Below are positions 7,956 through 18,068 of a stretch of 63,500 nucleotides of DNA, one piece after another; position 1 is the first letter of the stretch; each line of letters starts with the position of its first letter. The notes under the pieces are model-generated. The model saw only the letters and a program-made list of their open reading frames with translations. It ran no database searches and was not told the origin of the DNA. The stretch covers positions 1 through 63,500 of the forward strand of contig QCHH01000007.1 of the NCBI GenBank assembly GCA_003279585.1. Reading direction: 5' to 3'. The DNA comes from Prochlorococcus sp. AG-402-A08 (GTDB taxonomy: Bacteria > Cyanobacteriota > Cyanobacteriia > PCC-6307 > Cyanobiaceae). Both the position numbers and the translations under genes were made by a program.

Positions 7956-10124
7956 TTAAGTAAGGGGGGCCACAGGAGTAGGAGTTGGCTCAGGGTAGTT
8001 GTTCATTCCGCCATTTTGAGACACTCCTCTTAAAGTTAGATTAATTCGCCCACGATTATCTATTTCTCTTACCCTTACAGTTACTTGGTCTCCAACTTTT
8101 ACAACGTCTTCAACTTTTTCAACTCTCGCTTCAGATAATTGAGAAATATGGATCATGCCTTCTTTCCCAGGAAGGATTTCAACGAAAGCTCCAATCGGAA
8201 TAATTCTTGTAATTGAGCCTGGGAAAATTTCTCCCTCATGTACTTTTCTAGTTAAACCTTCAATAATTCTCTGAGCTTCTTCTGCGGCTGCTCCATCATG
8301 GGATGCAATGGTGACAATCCCTCCATCTTCAATATCGATTTTCGTGTTAGTTCTTTCTGTAATACCTTTAATTGTTCTTCCCCCTGGACCTATGACAGTT
8401 CCAATTAGCTCTGGGTCAATTCTAAAGCTTAATAGTCTTGGGGCATGAGGAGAAAGATTGTCTTTTGGTGTTTCAATTGCCTCTAGCATTTTTCCTAAAA
8501 TGTGTGTCCTCGCAGGAAGTGCTTGATTAATAGCTTCCCCAATTGTCTCAATTGGAAGTCCAGTTATTTTCATATCCATTTGCAAGGCTGTAATTCCTTT
8601 TTCTGTACCTGCAACTTTGAAGTCCATATCTCCAAGAAAGTCTTCAATTCCTTGAATATCAGTTAAAATTCTTACTTCCTTACCTTCTTTGATTAGTCCC
8701 ATGGCTGCTCCACCTACAGGGGCTTTTAATGGTACTCCTGCATCCATTAGTGCAAGAGTGCTTCCACATACAGAAGCCATAGAAGTAGAACCGTTTGAAC
8801 TTAAGACTTCGCTAACAACCCTTAAAACATAAGGGAAAGTATCTTTTGCTGGGAGTACAGGTATTAACGCCCTTTCTGCTAAAGCTCCATGACCAACTTC
8901 TCTTCTCCCTGGAGTTCTCATTGGTCGAGTCTCTCCAACTGAGTAGGGTGGGAAGTTGTAATGATGTATATACGTTTTATCAGTATTAGGGTTTAAATCA
9001 TCCATTTCCTGAGCATCACTTGGAGTGCCCAAGGTTGCAGTGGAGAGTACTTGCGTTAAGCCTCTTTGAAATAATGCTGATCCATGAACTCTGTTAGGTA
9101 AAACTGCAGCATCAGCATCAATTGCTCTTACTTCATTTAATTCCCTTCCGTCTACCCTTTTCCCATCCTTAATTATCTGATCTCTCATTAACTTTTTGGT
9201 TAATGCTTTATAACTATTTTCTAGTAGTTTGTTATTCAAAGAAAGCGATTTCTTTACAGTATTATCGTCTTTTAAACCATCTATCTTTGCAGAAACATTT
9301 ATCTTTATTTCTTCAATTTTATTATCTCTCTCTTCTTTTGTTTGATCGAAGTTTTTTAGGACTTCACTAATTGCTTTTGTACAATTTTTATCTAAATAGT
9401 TAGATATAGTGTCATCAATTTGAGGGGCTTCAGGCATCTCTTGCTTGATTCCTGATTCTTTTAAAACTTCTTTCTGAGCATTGATTAATTCAGTTACCGC
9501 TTCGTATCCAAAATCAATAGCTTCAATTACGTCTTGTTCTGAAAGTTGATTAGCTCCTGCTTCAACCATTACTACACCATCTGGAGTACCTGCAACTACA
9601 AGGTCAAGATCACCTCTTTCAATTTCTCTATAACTTGGATTAAGAACAAAGTCATCTCCTAAGAGGCCAACACGAACAGCAGCCATAGGTCCTTGAAAAG
9701 GAATACCTGCCATCAGGGTTGCCATTGAAGCTCCAGTCACAGCTAAAACATCAGCTGGAACTCTTTCATCTAAAGATAGACATGTCGCAACTATTTGTAT
9801 ATCGTCTCTCATCCAAATGGGGAAAAGAGGTCTCATTGGACGATCAATAAGTCTAGAGATCAAAGTCGCTCTCTCAGGAGGCCGACCTTCGCGACGCATA
9901 AAGCTTCCTGGAATCCTTCCTGCTGCATATAGCCTTTCTTCGTAATCACACATTAAAGGTAGGAAATCAACCCCCTCTCGTCCTGTCGATTTTGTTGCTG
10001 TTACGAGAACGGAGGTGTCTCCACACTCAATCATTACTGAACCACCAGCCTGTGGAGCAAATCTCCCTGTAGTGAGCTTTATCTCTCTACCATCGAAGGA
10101 AACGGATTTTGTCTGACCTTGCAC
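7956..10124 (-). CDS. pnp: Polyribonucleotide nucleotidyltransferase (PNPase)
   Basis: PNPase is a phosphorolytic 3'-5' exoribonuclease and a core enzyme of mRNA decay and polynucleotide tailing. The 722-residue product has two RNase PH-type domains ([21 protein letters not shown] at the N-terminus; second core with [22 protein letters not shown], quoted as two adjoining motifs), a KH domain around residue 570 ([20 protein letters not shown]) and an S1 domain around 630-700 ([26 protein letters not shown]). Length is normal. It lies last in a long minus-strand block headed by ribosome-related genes, downstream of rpsN with a 184-base gap. Confidence 0.97.
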   Translation of the reverse strand: MQGQTKSVSFDGREIKLTTGRFAPQAGGSVMIECGDTSVLVTATKSTGREGVDFLPLMCDYEERLYAAGRIPGSFMRREGRPPERATLISRLIDRPMRPLFPIWMRDDIQIVATCLSLDERVPADVLAVTGASMATLMAGIPFQGPMAAVRVGLLGDDFVLNPSYREIERGDLDLVVAGTPDGVVMVEAGANQLSEQDVIEAIDFGYEAVTELINAQKEVLKESGIKQEMPEAPQIDDTISNYLDKNCTKAISEVLKNFDQTKEERDNKIEEIKINVSAKIDGLKDDNTVKKSLSLNNKLLENSYKALTKKLMRDQIIKDGKRVDGRELNEVRAIDADAAVLPNRVHGSALFQRGLTQVLSTATLGTPSDAQEMDDLNPNTDKTYIHHYNFPPYSVGETRPMRTPGRREVGHGALAERALIPVLPAKDTFPYVLRVVSEVLSSNGSTSMASVCGSTLALMDAGVPLKAPVGGAAMGLIKEGKEVRILTDIQGIEDFLGDMDFKVAGTEKGITALQMDMKITGLPIETIGEAINQALPARTHILGKMLEAIETPKDNLSPHAPRLLSFRIDPELIGTVIGPGGRTIKGITERTNTKIDIEDGGIVTIASHDGAAAEEAQRIIEGLTRKVHEGEIFPGSITRIIPIGAFVEILPGKEGMIHISQLSEARVEKVEDVVKVGDQVTVRVREIDNRGRINLTLRGVSQNGGMNNYPEPTPTPVAPLT

Positions 10125-10234
10125 GTGCCTTTATAGCTTTTTGTCTTTAGACATTCTTACACTTAATGGGACTAATTGAGTAAAAATCTCGATAGATTTG
10201 TTTCCTAGAGGAAACATTGATAACAATTACTGAA

Positions 10235-10300
10235 AATATAAAACTAAAAAAAAAGTGGGATATATGATCTTTCCCGCTTCTTGGTATAAATGATTTTACA
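10235..10300 (-). terminator. Possible weak terminator after rpsN
   Basis: On the minus strand a GCGGGA...TCCCAC pairing with one mismatch is followed by a run of nine Ts. The loop is large and the stem imperfect, so this is only a weak intrinsic terminator candidate. Confidence 0.3.
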
Positions 10301-10308
10301 TTAAGTTT

Positions 10309-10611
10309 TTACCAACTTGATTTTACTACTCCAGGCAATTCTCCATTATGAGCTCTTGATCTAAGTTGATTTCTGCATAGTCCAAAATCTCTATAAACTC
10401 CTCTTGGTTTACCCGTAGCCCAACAACGATTTCTAATTCTATTTGGAGCACAATTTCTAGGCAAAGCTTGAATCTTTCTATGGATCTCAAGTCTTTCCAT
10501 AGGATCTTTTGCTGCTTTGAAAGCATCAATAAGAGTTTTACGCTTCGCTGCGTATCTTTCAACAAGTTTTTTGCGCTTTACATCTCGCGCTATCATTGAC
10601 TTTTTGGCCAT
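10309..10611 (-). CDS. rpsN: 30S ribosomal protein S14
   Basis: S14 is a small, basic 16S rRNA-binding protein of the 30S head. The 100-residue product starts [20 protein letters not shown] and contains [21 protein letters not shown] and [18 protein letters not shown], typical of the long cyanobacterial/chloroplast S14. It has no zinc-binding CxxC pairs, so it is the zinc-independent C- form. Confidence 0.97.
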   Translation of the reverse strand: MAKKSMIARDVKRKKLVERYAAKRKTLIDAFKAAKDPMERLEIHRKIQALPRNCAPNRIRNRCWATGKPRGVYRDFGLCRNQLRSRAHNGELPGVVKSSW

Positions 10612-10732
10612 TAAGGGCTTATTTAACTCATTTGTATAGCATTTTAACTCCTTGCATGATTGTTTTAATAAATTGCAGGAAATTTATTTTAAAATATTTT
10701 TTTCAGATTAAAATCATTCATTATTTAAGTTG

Positions 10733-11815
10733 TTATCTGTGAACAAACTGTTGAACTAATGATAGCTGTGTTGTATCTCGGATTATCAAAACTACACTTA
10801 ATCCAACAAGTAAAACAAATCCAGATTGCATAAAAGCTAATTGAATTTTTTCAGGAACGGGCTTCCCACGAATACTCTCGAGAATAAGAAGAACTAGCTG
10901 TCCTCCATCTAAAAGCGGCAATGGTAACGAGTTAAGAACTGCAAGATTAATTGAAACCAAAGCAGAAAAAAGTATAAGACCTGAGCCACCTTGCTCTGAA
11001 AGCTGAGCTCCAATTTCGACAATTTTTACTGGCCCACTTAACTGCTGAGCCGTTGAAGAGAAATTAGTAATCAAACTTTTATAGCCAATAACTGTTCGAC
11101 TTAGTAATTCATAAAATTGTGAATTTGAGCTATTAAATATTTCAACAATATTCTTTGCTTTCGATACTTCATTTGGAAGATTTGGTTGCAATTGAGCTCC
11201 TATCCTTCCATTTCCTTCGTTCTCAGCTGGGATTATAGAAACCGTTTCGCTTTCTTCTTCATTAACTCTTTCAAAAAGTAATTCTTCGCCCGATGATTTT
11301 TGAATGATATTGACTAAATTCATAATCCCTTCTTTACCGCTGCCCAATTCTTGACCGTTTACGCTCATTATTCGATCCCCAGCAACTAATCCCGAATTAA
11401 AAGCAGGCTCATCTGGCTGGATTCCAATGATTATCACTCCTGGTTCAGGTTGATTAGGAATTCCTATAAAGCTTGCTTGACCAATAAGTACGATCCAAGC
11501 AAGTAATAAATTTGCTATTACTCCCGCTGAAATAACTATTGCTCTTTGGTGAATTGGTCTATTCTTTAGAAGATCTGGGTCATTGGGTTGAACTAGTGAA
11601 TCAGTTTCTTCATCAGGAAAGGAGACGAAGCCCCCTAAAGGAAGGGATCTAAGTGAATAAGTAATCCCATTTATTTCCTTTTTCAAAAGAGCTGGTCCAA
11701 AACCAATCGAAAAACCACTGACTTTAATCTTTTGAAGTACGGCTGCTAAAAAATGACCGGACTCATGAAAAAAAATCAGAAGGCCAAGTACAGCTATAGA
11801 TAAGAGAACGTTCAT
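10733..11815 (-). CDS. rseP: Site-2 intramembrane metalloprotease, RseP family
   Basis: This family cleaves membrane-embedded substrates such as anti-sigma factors during envelope stress signalling. The 360-residue product has the zinc-binding HESGH at residues 17-21 in the first TM helix, a single PDZ domain in the middle (GVIIIGIQPDEPAFNSGLVAGDRI), and the third metal-ligand motif LNSLPLPLLDGGQL near residue 297. The final segment is hydrophobic. It sits between serS and rpsN. Confidence 0.93.
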   Translation of the reverse strand: MNVLLSIAVLGLLIFFHESGHFLAAVLQKIKVSGFSIGFGPALLKKEINGITYSLRSLPLGGFVSFPDEETDSLVQPNDPDLLKNRPIHQRAIVISAGVIANLLLAWIVLIGQASFIGIPNQPEPGVIIIGIQPDEPAFNSGLVAGDRIMSVNGQELGSGKEGIMNLVNIIQKSSGEELLFERVNEEESETVSIIPAENEGNGRIGAQLQPNLPNEVSKAKNIVEIFNSSNSQFYELLSRTVIGYKSLITNFSSTAQQLSGPVKIVEIGAQLSEQGGSGLILFSALVSINLAVLNSLPLPLLDGGQLVLLILESIRGKPVPEKIQLAFMQSGFVLLVGLSVVLIIRDTTQLSLVQQFVHR

Positions 11816-11834
11816 TAATTAGTTTTTGATTGAG

Positions 11835-13115
11835 TTATTCTGGCTGTAATTTGTTCGAACCGAAGTAAGGTATTAAGGCTTTTGGCAAATTGATACTTCC
11901 ATCGGATTGTTGACCATTTTCTAAAATCGCAGCCATAGTGCGACCTATAGCCAATCCACTTCCATTTAAGGTATGCAAAAGCATATTTTTTTTATTTTTA
12001 TCTTTTGTTCGTATTGAGGAACGTCTAGCTTGAAAGTCTCCACAGTTACTGCAACTAGATATTTCTCGAAAAGTATTTGCACCTGGAAGCCATACCTCCA
12101 AATCATAGGTTTTTTTTGATGAGAATCCTAAGTCTCCTGTGCAAAGTTGAATTACTCGATAAGGTAGTTCGAGTTCTTGCAACACAGATTCAGCATCAGA
12201 TGTGATTTGTTCGAGAGCTTCTTCGGATTTTTCTGGAGTTGAAAACCAATACAGTTCAACTTTATTGAATTGATGAAGTCTGATTAGACCTCTAGTGTCC
12301 CTACCGTAACTTCCAGCTTCTCTTCTGAAACATGGACTATAAGCGACGTACCTTAGTGGCAGCAAATCTTTAGGTATGATTTCTCCACGATGGAGAGAAG
12401 TTATTGGAACTTCTGCAGTAGGAGTAAGCCATAAATCATCATCAGCACAACGAAAACTTTCCTCTGCAAATTTTGGCAGTTGTCCAGATCCAGTAAGGCT
12501 GGCAGTGTTTACAAGGGCTGGCGGAAGAACTTCTAAATATCCTTTTTTAACATGTAAATCAAGCATGAAATTTATAAGTGATCTCTCAAGTTTTGCAGCT
12601 TGTTTGAAAAGGGTTACAAATCGACTTTTTGCTATTAACGAAGATCTCTCGCTATCCCAGAGGTTTAATAGATTAGCAATTTCCCAATGTTCTTTAAAAT
12701 TATTTCCTGAAATAGGTTCTCCCCATCTTCTTATTTCCTTATTATCTTTTTCGTTTTTCCCTTTAAGAGAATCCTTTTCTGGAAGGTTAGGTAAACAAAG
12801 AATTTGTTCATTTAATTTATTTGAAATCGATTTTTCTTCCTCTTCAATAATCCCAACTTGTTTTTTGATTTGATTGCCCTTAATGCGAAGATTTGAAATC
12901 TCCTCAGAATCTTGAGAAAGACCTTGCTTTATTTTTTGTCCAACCTCTTTCCCAATTGAATTACCCTGAGCTTGCAAAGAATTTCTCTTTTCTTCTAGCT
13001 CTTTAAGATCTTTGCAGCATTTTTGAAGAGGTCCTAAATCAATATCCATTCCTCTTGATCTAAGACCTTCAGAAATTAAATTAGGATTTTCTCTTAGCAG
13101 TCGCTGGTCTATCAC
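11835..13115 (-). CDS. serS: Seryl-tRNA synthetase
   Basis: SerRS charges tRNA-Ser and tRNA-Sec with serine. The 426-residue product has an N-terminal Lys/Glu-rich coiled-coil arm at about residues 25-105, then the class II catalytic core with motif 2 FRREAGSYGRDTRGLIRLHQF and motif 3 NGSGLAIGRTMAAILEN. The start MIDQRLLRENPNLI is the normal family start. Length is typical. Confidence 0.97.
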   Translation of the reverse strand: MIDQRLLRENPNLISEGLRSRGMDIDLGPLQKCCKDLKELEEKRNSLQAQGNSIGKEVGQKIKQGLSQDSEEISNLRIKGNQIKKQVGIIEEEEKSISNKLNEQILCLPNLPEKDSLKGKNEKDNKEIRRWGEPISGNNFKEHWEIANLLNLWDSERSSLIAKSRFVTLFKQAAKLERSLINFMLDLHVKKGYLEVLPPALVNTASLTGSGQLPKFAEESFRCADDDLWLTPTAEVPITSLHRGEIIPKDLLPLRYVAYSPCFRREAGSYGRDTRGLIRLHQFNKVELYWFSTPEKSEEALEQITSDAESVLQELELPYRVIQLCTGDLGFSSKKTYDLEVWLPGANTFREISSCSNCGDFQARRSSIRTKDKNKKNMLLHTLNGSGLAIGRTMAAILENGQQSDGSINLPKALIPYFGSNKLQPE

Positions 13116-13229
13116 TATCTAAATATGGAAGTTCTTTTAGCCTAAACGTTAATTGTTCCTAAAATAATTACGCTTCTTAATTTCTTTTAAATCAAGGATT
13201 TTTTTGCTTAATTAAAATGACAAGAAAAC

Positions 13230-14708
13230 TCAAAAAAGTTTTGGAGATGAAGCTCTTGCTCTCCCGCTAGAAGCCCATTCTCTTAAAGATTCAAGTTGTT
13301 CTCTTGCAGTTCTTGACAGAGGCACTAGTTGACTTGTAGCGAGAATTAAATCACCTTCAAGAAGCTCTCTTTTCTCTGCAAATGCAAAGTACATTGCCTC
13401 TATAACTGATTGTTCTAATTCCGCACCAGAGAATCCCTCTGTTCTATCCACAGCAGCATTTAAATCAATTTTTAAATTGGGTCTTCGTTTTTGAAGATGA
13501 AGTTCAAGAATACTATGTCTTTCATTTCGAGAGGGTAATTCCAGCATGAAAATTTCATCAAACCTTCCTTTCCTTAGTAGCTCAGCAGGAAGCTTATCTA
13601 TTCCATTAGCAGTAGCAACAAGAAAAACAGAAGAAGTTTTCTCTGACATCCACGTGAGAATATTAGCAAGCACTCTTTGACTCGTTCCTCCGTCACTTCT
13701 TCCATCTCCACCAAAAGCTTTGTCGATTTCGTCAATCCATAAAATACAAGGTGCCATAGCTTCAGCACGCTGAATGGTCTCTCTTGTCCGTGCTTCACTA
13801 GCTCCTACTAAGCCAGCAAATAATCTGCCTACATCAAGTCTTAATAACGGCATAGACCAGCTATTTGCTATCGCTTTCGCTACTAGGGTTTTTCCTGTCC
13901 CTTGAGGGCCAACTAGTAAAACACCCTTAGGTAAAGGCAATCCAAAATCTTTTGCTTCTTCAGAGAAGGCTTGTTTCCTTTGTTTCAACCAATCTTTCAA
14001 TATTTGCAAACCACCAACGTCATTTGGCGACTTATTTGTTTTGCAATATTCCAGTACTTCGCTACGCGCGATAGATTGGCGTTTCTCTTCCAGTACTTCT
14101 ATTAAATCTTCTTTACCTATTTGACCTCTTTGCGCAAGAGCTCTAGCTGCTACTTTACGGATCCTCGATTCACTTAGACCTCCACATGCACTTGTAAGTT
14201 CCTTTAGAACGTTTTCTTCTAATTGAGAATTACTAGCTTCAGCAATATTTGATAGAAGTATCTTGATTTCATTTTCCTTTGGTAGAGGAAGATCAAGAAT
14301 CGTTAGGTCTTCTTCTAAATCATTTGAGGGACTCCATAATCCAGAACTGATGATTATTGTGTGAGGCTTTGAGCGAAGATTAATGGTTAAATTTTTTAGC
14401 ATTCTTAGAATGCCTGGATCTTCACAGAAATGGTGAAAATCTTTTAATAATAGGATGGTTGGAGAACTTTCATCTAGTTTTTTAAGCCATTCAAGAGCTG
14501 CCATTGGCTGCCTTGAACCAAGATTATTAGAATTAAGAATATTACTAATTCCATCGATGTAATCCCAAGTTGCAAGTCTTCTTGGGGAAAGTCTTTTGGC
14601 AGAATTTTTTAAAAGAGTTTCAACTCTTTCTTCCTCATTACTTCTTATCCAAATAATTGGAGTTCTCGCTCGAATTAGTAGATCGAATTGTTCGTCCCAA
14701 TTAGACAT
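13230..14708 (-). CDS. ycf46: Ycf46-type AAA+ ATPase
   Basis: The 492-residue protein has an N-terminal domain without catalytic motifs and one AAA+ module: Walker A GPQGTGKT near residue 268, Walker B CILWIDEIDKAFGG near residue 322, sensor-like VFLVATANGI and arginine-finger-like LRKGRFDEIF. It fits Ycf46, a plastid/cyanobacterial AAA+ protein associated in the literature with photosynthetic CO2 acclimation; its exact substrate is not settled. It lies between yidC and serS on the same strand. Confidence 0.9.
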   Translation of the reverse strand: MSNWDEQFDLLIRARTPIIWIRSNEEERVETLLKNSAKRLSPRRLATWDYIDGISNILNSNNLGSRQPMAALEWLKKLDESSPTILLLKDFHHFCEDPGILRMLKNLTINLRSKPHTIIISSGLWSPSNDLEEDLTILDLPLPKENEIKILLSNIAEASNSQLEENVLKELTSACGGLSESRIRKVAARALAQRGQIGKEDLIEVLEEKRQSIARSEVLEYCKTNKSPNDVGGLQILKDWLKQRKQAFSEEAKDFGLPLPKGVLLVGPQGTGKTLVAKAIANSWSMPLLRLDVGRLFAGLVGASEARTRETIQRAEAMAPCILWIDEIDKAFGGDGRSDGGTSQRVLANILTWMSEKTSSVFLVATANGIDKLPAELLRKGRFDEIFMLELPSRNERHSILELHLQKRRPNLKIDLNAAVDRTEGFSGAELEQSVIEAMYFAFAEKRELLEGDLILATSQLVPLSRTAREQLESLREWASSGRARASSPKLF

Positions 14709-14764
14709 CAGTTATAGATTTAATTTCAGATAGGCTGAATTTATATAATAAATTGTTCTTAAAA

Positions 14765-15913
14765 TTATTTATTACTTTTTGGTTCAAATGGTAATCTATC
14801 AGAATCAGATATTACCTCTGAAGCAACAGAAACAGATGGGTTATTTTGTTGTTTAAGTTGATCGTCAAGTATTTTTTGCAAATTATCTGGAAGGGTTTCT
14901 CTACTAAGAAGAAATGTTTGTAGCCCTTGAAAAATATTTGCAATGACCATATAAAGCAAAACGCCAGCAGGTAAAGGGAAGAATAAAAACATTCCAGTAA
15001 TCATTACAGGTGTGATTTTATTTGCAGTGGATTGTTGTTTGTTTACAGGCATTCCTCTTCCAGAGAGCACCTGAGAAATGACAAGTGTTAAACCAAAACC
15101 TGCTACTAGAATTGCAATATCCCAATGAATGGCGCCATCTACATAAAAGCCGACATTACCTAATGCTTTTATAAACAAGAATCCGCTTTTAGCTGCCAAA
15201 CCAGGGATCTTTGCTTCTACAGTCGCATCACCAGGATTAAGTGCATTAACAGTCCCGTCAGAAGATACTTTGATTATGTCTTCACCTTTCGTGACTTTCC
15301 AAGAAGGAGTAAATTTCGATCCATCAGCATATTTCTGCAATTCGTTTACATATGAATCTCCATTCAATGTTTGTAAATTGATTTTTACTGAATCTCCCGA
15401 GCCTATTTTAGTTCCGCCTGGAAGAGAAGCGATAACAGGGAAGTGATTTTTTTCAGTTATGAATATTGAATGTTTTGCGGTCTTGAAAGGTTTGGGCTCT
15501 ACAGCCGCTATTTGATCGGATGGCAGAACTTTTATATTTACAAGATAAGGTACATCAGCAAAAGGTGAACCTCTTAAAGTTGCGAATAAAGCAAATAATA
15601 TTGGCATTTGAACAAGTAGAGGAAGGCAACCAGCTAAGGGACTTCCGAATTCACCCATTAATTTTCCTAATTCTTCCTGTTGCTTTTGAGGATTGCTTGC
15701 GTAGCGGCTTTTGATCTCAGCTTGTCTTTTTTGCATGACAGGCTGAGCTATCTTCATCCTTCTTGCACTTCTAATAGATCCTGCACTAAGAGGAAAAAGT
15801 GCTAAGCGGATAACAATGGTTAGTGCGACAATCGCTAGTCCATAACTTGGAATTAATCCGTAGAAGAAATCTAGGATCGGGATAAGTAGATTGTCGGAGA
15901 TGTACCCGATCAC
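14765..15913 (-). CDS. yidC: Membrane protein insertase YidC/Oxa1/Alb3
   Basis: YidC inserts proteins into the plasma and thylakoid membranes, including photosystem subunits. The 382-residue product has an N-terminal [20 protein letters not shown] helix with the conserved Arg, [36 protein letters not shown], and two later TM helices. A soluble insertion of about 110 residues follows the second helix; it has an Ig-like [20 protein letters not shown] stretch and is characteristic of picocyanobacterial YidC. Its place in rpmH-rnpA-PH-yidC is classical. Confidence 0.95.
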   Translation of the reverse strand: MIGYISDNLLIPILDFFYGLIPSYGLAIVALTIVIRLALFPLSAGSIRSARRMKIAQPVMQKRQAEIKSRYASNPQKQQEELGKLMGEFGSPLAGCLPLLVQMPILFALFATLRGSPFADVPYLVNIKVLPSDQIAAVEPKPFKTAKHSIFITEKNHFPVIASLPGGTKIGSGDSVKINLQTLNGDSYVNELQKYADGSKFTPSWKVTKGEDIIKVSSDGTVNALNPGDATVEAKIPGLAAKSGFLFIKALGNVGFYVDGAIHWDIAILVAGFGLTLVISQVLSGRGMPVNKQQSTANKITPVMITGMFLFFPLPAGVLLYMVIANIFQGLQTFLLSRETLPDNLQKILDDQLKQQNNPSVSVASEVISDSDRLPFEPKSNK

Positions 15914-15997
15914 GGTTTTTAAAGCAGATAGTTTGAGGGTGTAAGGCCAGTTTGCCTTAGAAGATGTGTTCTTGTCTCACATATTTGTAAGGGCTCA

Positions 15998-16408
15998 TTA
16001 GTTTGAAAAGCCCTGAACATCTTTTTCGAGCTTATCAGTGGGTAATTTTTCAATTTTTTCAAGAATGTAAGTTTCTGTTTCTCGAAAATTAGGAAGTGAT
16101 CTCATCTCAAGGCGAGCTCCATCTTTCAGTACTAAAACCATATCACCGTAAGACCCTAATCCCCTTGGTATAGCTCTGATCTCAGCAATTTGACTATAAA
16201 CAACTTGGGTTTTATCTCTACCTAGCCATCCACCAGTAACAGATATTCTACGAGTAGTTATCTTGTATCTAACCCAAAGGGCTCTAACCAAGGCTCCAAA
16301 AGTAAAAGGGAGTCCGATTAGTGTTATCCCCGCCACTAAATTTATTATTAAGTCGCCGCTAGCGGGACCACCTTCGTAAAAAATGTCTTCGTTGGGACTA
16401 ATTGTCAT
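15998..16408 (-). CDS. PH-domain (YdbS/YdbT-like) membrane protein
   Basis: The 136-residue protein has a TM pair near residues 20-45 (LIINLVAGITLIGLPFTFGA, then ALVRALWVRY), followed by a bacterial pleckstrin-homology-like fold with TTRRISVTGGWLGRDKTQVV and YSQIAEIRAIPRGLGSYGDM. It overlaps the rnpA stop by four bases (ATGA) and is conserved at this spot in cyanobacteria. Function is unknown; a membrane-biogenesis role is suggested only by its neighbour yidC. Confidence 0.85.
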   Translation of the reverse strand: MTISPNEDIFYEGGPASGDLIINLVAGITLIGLPFTFGALVRALWVRYKITTRRISVTGGWLGRDKTQVVYSQIAEIRAIPRGLGSYGDMVLVLKDGARLEMRSLPNFRETETYILEKIEKLPTDKLEKDVQGFSN

Positions 16409-16791
16409 TTTGTTATTCCAGCCTTAATTAGTAGTTTGTCACATTCTTTAAGCAATGTGCTGTTGGAATTTTTCATGCAGGAAGGTTTTAAGGAAATGAA
16501 AGCCCATACTTCGTCATCAACAGTTATTTTAGAAAGTTTGCTCGATAAATGATGGTGGAATAACCGCCGAAGCTTGTTTCTAATAACTGATTTTTTGCTC
16601 ACTTTATTGCTTATTGAGATAGCACATTTTATAGAGGGCCTTATCTTTGAGTTGATTCCTTTTACTTGAATTCTTGTATTTGCTTTTGTAACTCTTAGGA
16701 CCATAGATGGGCTGTAGAACCTCAATCCCTCCTTATAAATGAAGTCAAAACATCTATGACCTTTGAGTCTCATGTTTTTTGGCAAAACCAT
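16405..16791 (-). CDS. rnpA: Ribonuclease P protein component
   Basis: RnpA assists the RNA subunit of RNase P in 5' tRNA maturation. The basic 128-residue product starts MVLPKNMRLKGHRCFDFIYK and has the RNR-type signature SKKSVIRNKLRRLFHHHL. It is located directly downstream of rpmH, as in most bacteria. Confidence 0.95.
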   Translation of the reverse strand: MVLPKNMRLKGHRCFDFIYKEGLRFYSPSMVLRVTKANTRIQVKGINSKIRPSIKCAISISNKVSKKSVIRNKLRRLFHHHLSSKLSKITVDDEVWAFISLKPSCMKNSNSTLLKECDKLLIKAGITK

Positions 16792-16837
16792 TAGAAGAAA
16801 CTTTTGTTATTAAGAATCTTTATTTGAGAACTTGCCT

Positions 16838-16975
16838 TTAGACAGTTAAACGAGATCTTCCCCGTTTTCTACGAGTTCTTATAACTCTCCTGCCAGTATG
16901 AGATCTCATTCTCACCCTGAATCCAGAAACTCTTTTTCTTTTTCTACTTGTTCCTCCAAAGGTCCTTTGTGTCAT
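16838..16975 (-). CDS. rpmH: 50S ribosomal protein L34
   Basis: This 45-residue, extremely basic protein reads [20 protein letters not shown] with [17 protein letters not shown] towards its end, matching L34 throughout. Start ATG is at 16975 and stop TAA at 16838. It heads the rpmH-rnpA-PH-yidC cluster on the minus strand. Confidence 0.97.
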   Translation of the reverse strand: MTQRTFGGTSRKRKRVSGFRVRMRSHTGRRVIRTRRKRGRSRLTV

Positions 16976-17019
16976 TTCTATTTATGTTCGTAATTAGATG
17001 TAGAGGTTAATTTATCAGT

Positions 17020-17595
17020 TCACTGTACGTCTATGTTCCAAGTCCCTAAATATGTTGAGATGTCAATTTCTCCAGTATTTTGAGAAAAAGCTTGGAATTG
17101 GAACATTCCTCTTTTTCTAGGATTAAAAATTTTCATAACCACTGCGTAATTATCTTTGTTTAGTGGAATGGCTTTTTCTGGAACAACCTCAATGAGAGAT
17201 TGGTTCTTATTAACTTTTATGGTTGAAGGAATAGATTCTAAACACTTAGTCCTGCTGGTATAACCTCCAATCCTTACTTTACAAAGACTTAGTTTCTCTG
17301 ACTTTATTTTTGCATCAAAATAATCAGGTACTTTAAGAGCTAATTTGACAATATCTTCTTTTCTTTCTTTACCTCTAAGGAAAAAGTAATAAGTAGCTCT
17401 TTCTAGTCTCTCATTTGCAGATTGATAGAACCTAAGTTGTTTATAATCTGGATCTCTATCCCACTGAAATTCAAAAAATCCTGGGGATGCAGAAGATTTT
17501 GGAGCTAAAGTAAATGCTCCTGTTCCAACTAAAAAAGCTGAAAATCCAATAGTAAATACCTTTTTGATTGTTGATAATGATTGCTTTTTAAACAT
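17020..17595 (-). CDS. Secreted DUF2808-type protein
   Basis: From ATG at 17595 the product has 191 residues: a positively charged start (MFKKQSLSTIKK), a hydrophobic segment and SASPG near residue 36, which together look like a signal peptide. The body (GFFEFQWDRDPDYKQLRFYQ, and the closing DISTYLGTWNIDVQ) fits the cyanobacterial DUF2808 family of exported proteins of unknown role. The frame is open to 17649, but the 18 extra residues would precede the signal peptide, so the downstream ATG is preferred. Confidence 0.8.
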   Translation of the reverse strand: MFKKQSLSTIKKVFTIGFSAFLVGTGAFTLAPKSSASPGFFEFQWDRDPDYKQLRFYQSANERLERATYYFFLRGKERKEDIVKLALKVPDYFDAKIKSEKLSLCKVRIGGYTSRTKCLESIPSTIKVNKNQSLIEVVPEKAIPLNKDNYAVVMKIFNPRKRGMFQFQAFSQNTGEIDISTYLGTWNIDVQ

Positions 17596-17690
17596 GAATT
17601 GAATTTTTAAGAAATTACTACCACCTGAATAGCTCCAAGTGAATTGCATGATTTAGTTAAATATAAGCGGTTGTTGGGAAAAAATCTGGT

Positions 17691-18068
17691 TTATCGGTCT
17701 GGACGTAAATTTTTTGCTTTACCCAGATAAGGATTTTGGGGTGTTTGTTCGTTTGGTAAAGAAACGTAAGCGAGTAGTCGAATACATTTAGATAAGTCGT
17801 CTTTAACAAACATTTGCTGGGAGTCTAAAAGTGCAATTTTTTCCCAGCCTGCCTTTTTTCTAGCTATAGAAGCTGGGAAACAAGCATCTAAGTCTGAGGT
17901 TACGGAGAAAGTAACAGAAATAATTTGATCTGGGATCAAATTATTTCTAGAAACTAATTCAACTAGCAATTCCTCTACCGCTGAGGTAATTGACTCAACA
18001 GAATTGCTTTCACAAGTCGTTGCTCCCCTAAGTGCACAAAGGTAAGTGAATTCATTTTGAAAATTCAT
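17691..18068 (-). CDS. aroH: Chorismate mutase, AroH type
   Basis: Chorismate mutase converts chorismate to prephenate on the route to Phe and Tyr. The 125-residue product is a monofunctional AroH fold with LRGATTCESNSVESITSAVE, VSVTSDLDACFPA-type core (here SVTSDLDACFPASIARKKAG) and a C-terminal CIRLLAYV. Its ATG overlaps the sppA stop by four bases. Confidence 0.9.
   Translation of the reverse strand: MNFQNEFTYLCALRGATTCESNSVESITSAVEELLVELVSRNNLIPDQIISVTFSVTSDLDACFPASIARKKAGWEKIALLDSQQMFVKDDLSKCIRLLAYVSLPNEQTPQNPYLGKAKNLRPDR

Noticed and set aside
12376-12873. 165-residue plus-strand frame inside serS
   Set aside because: It is a shadow of the conserved serS gene with no protein family resemblance.
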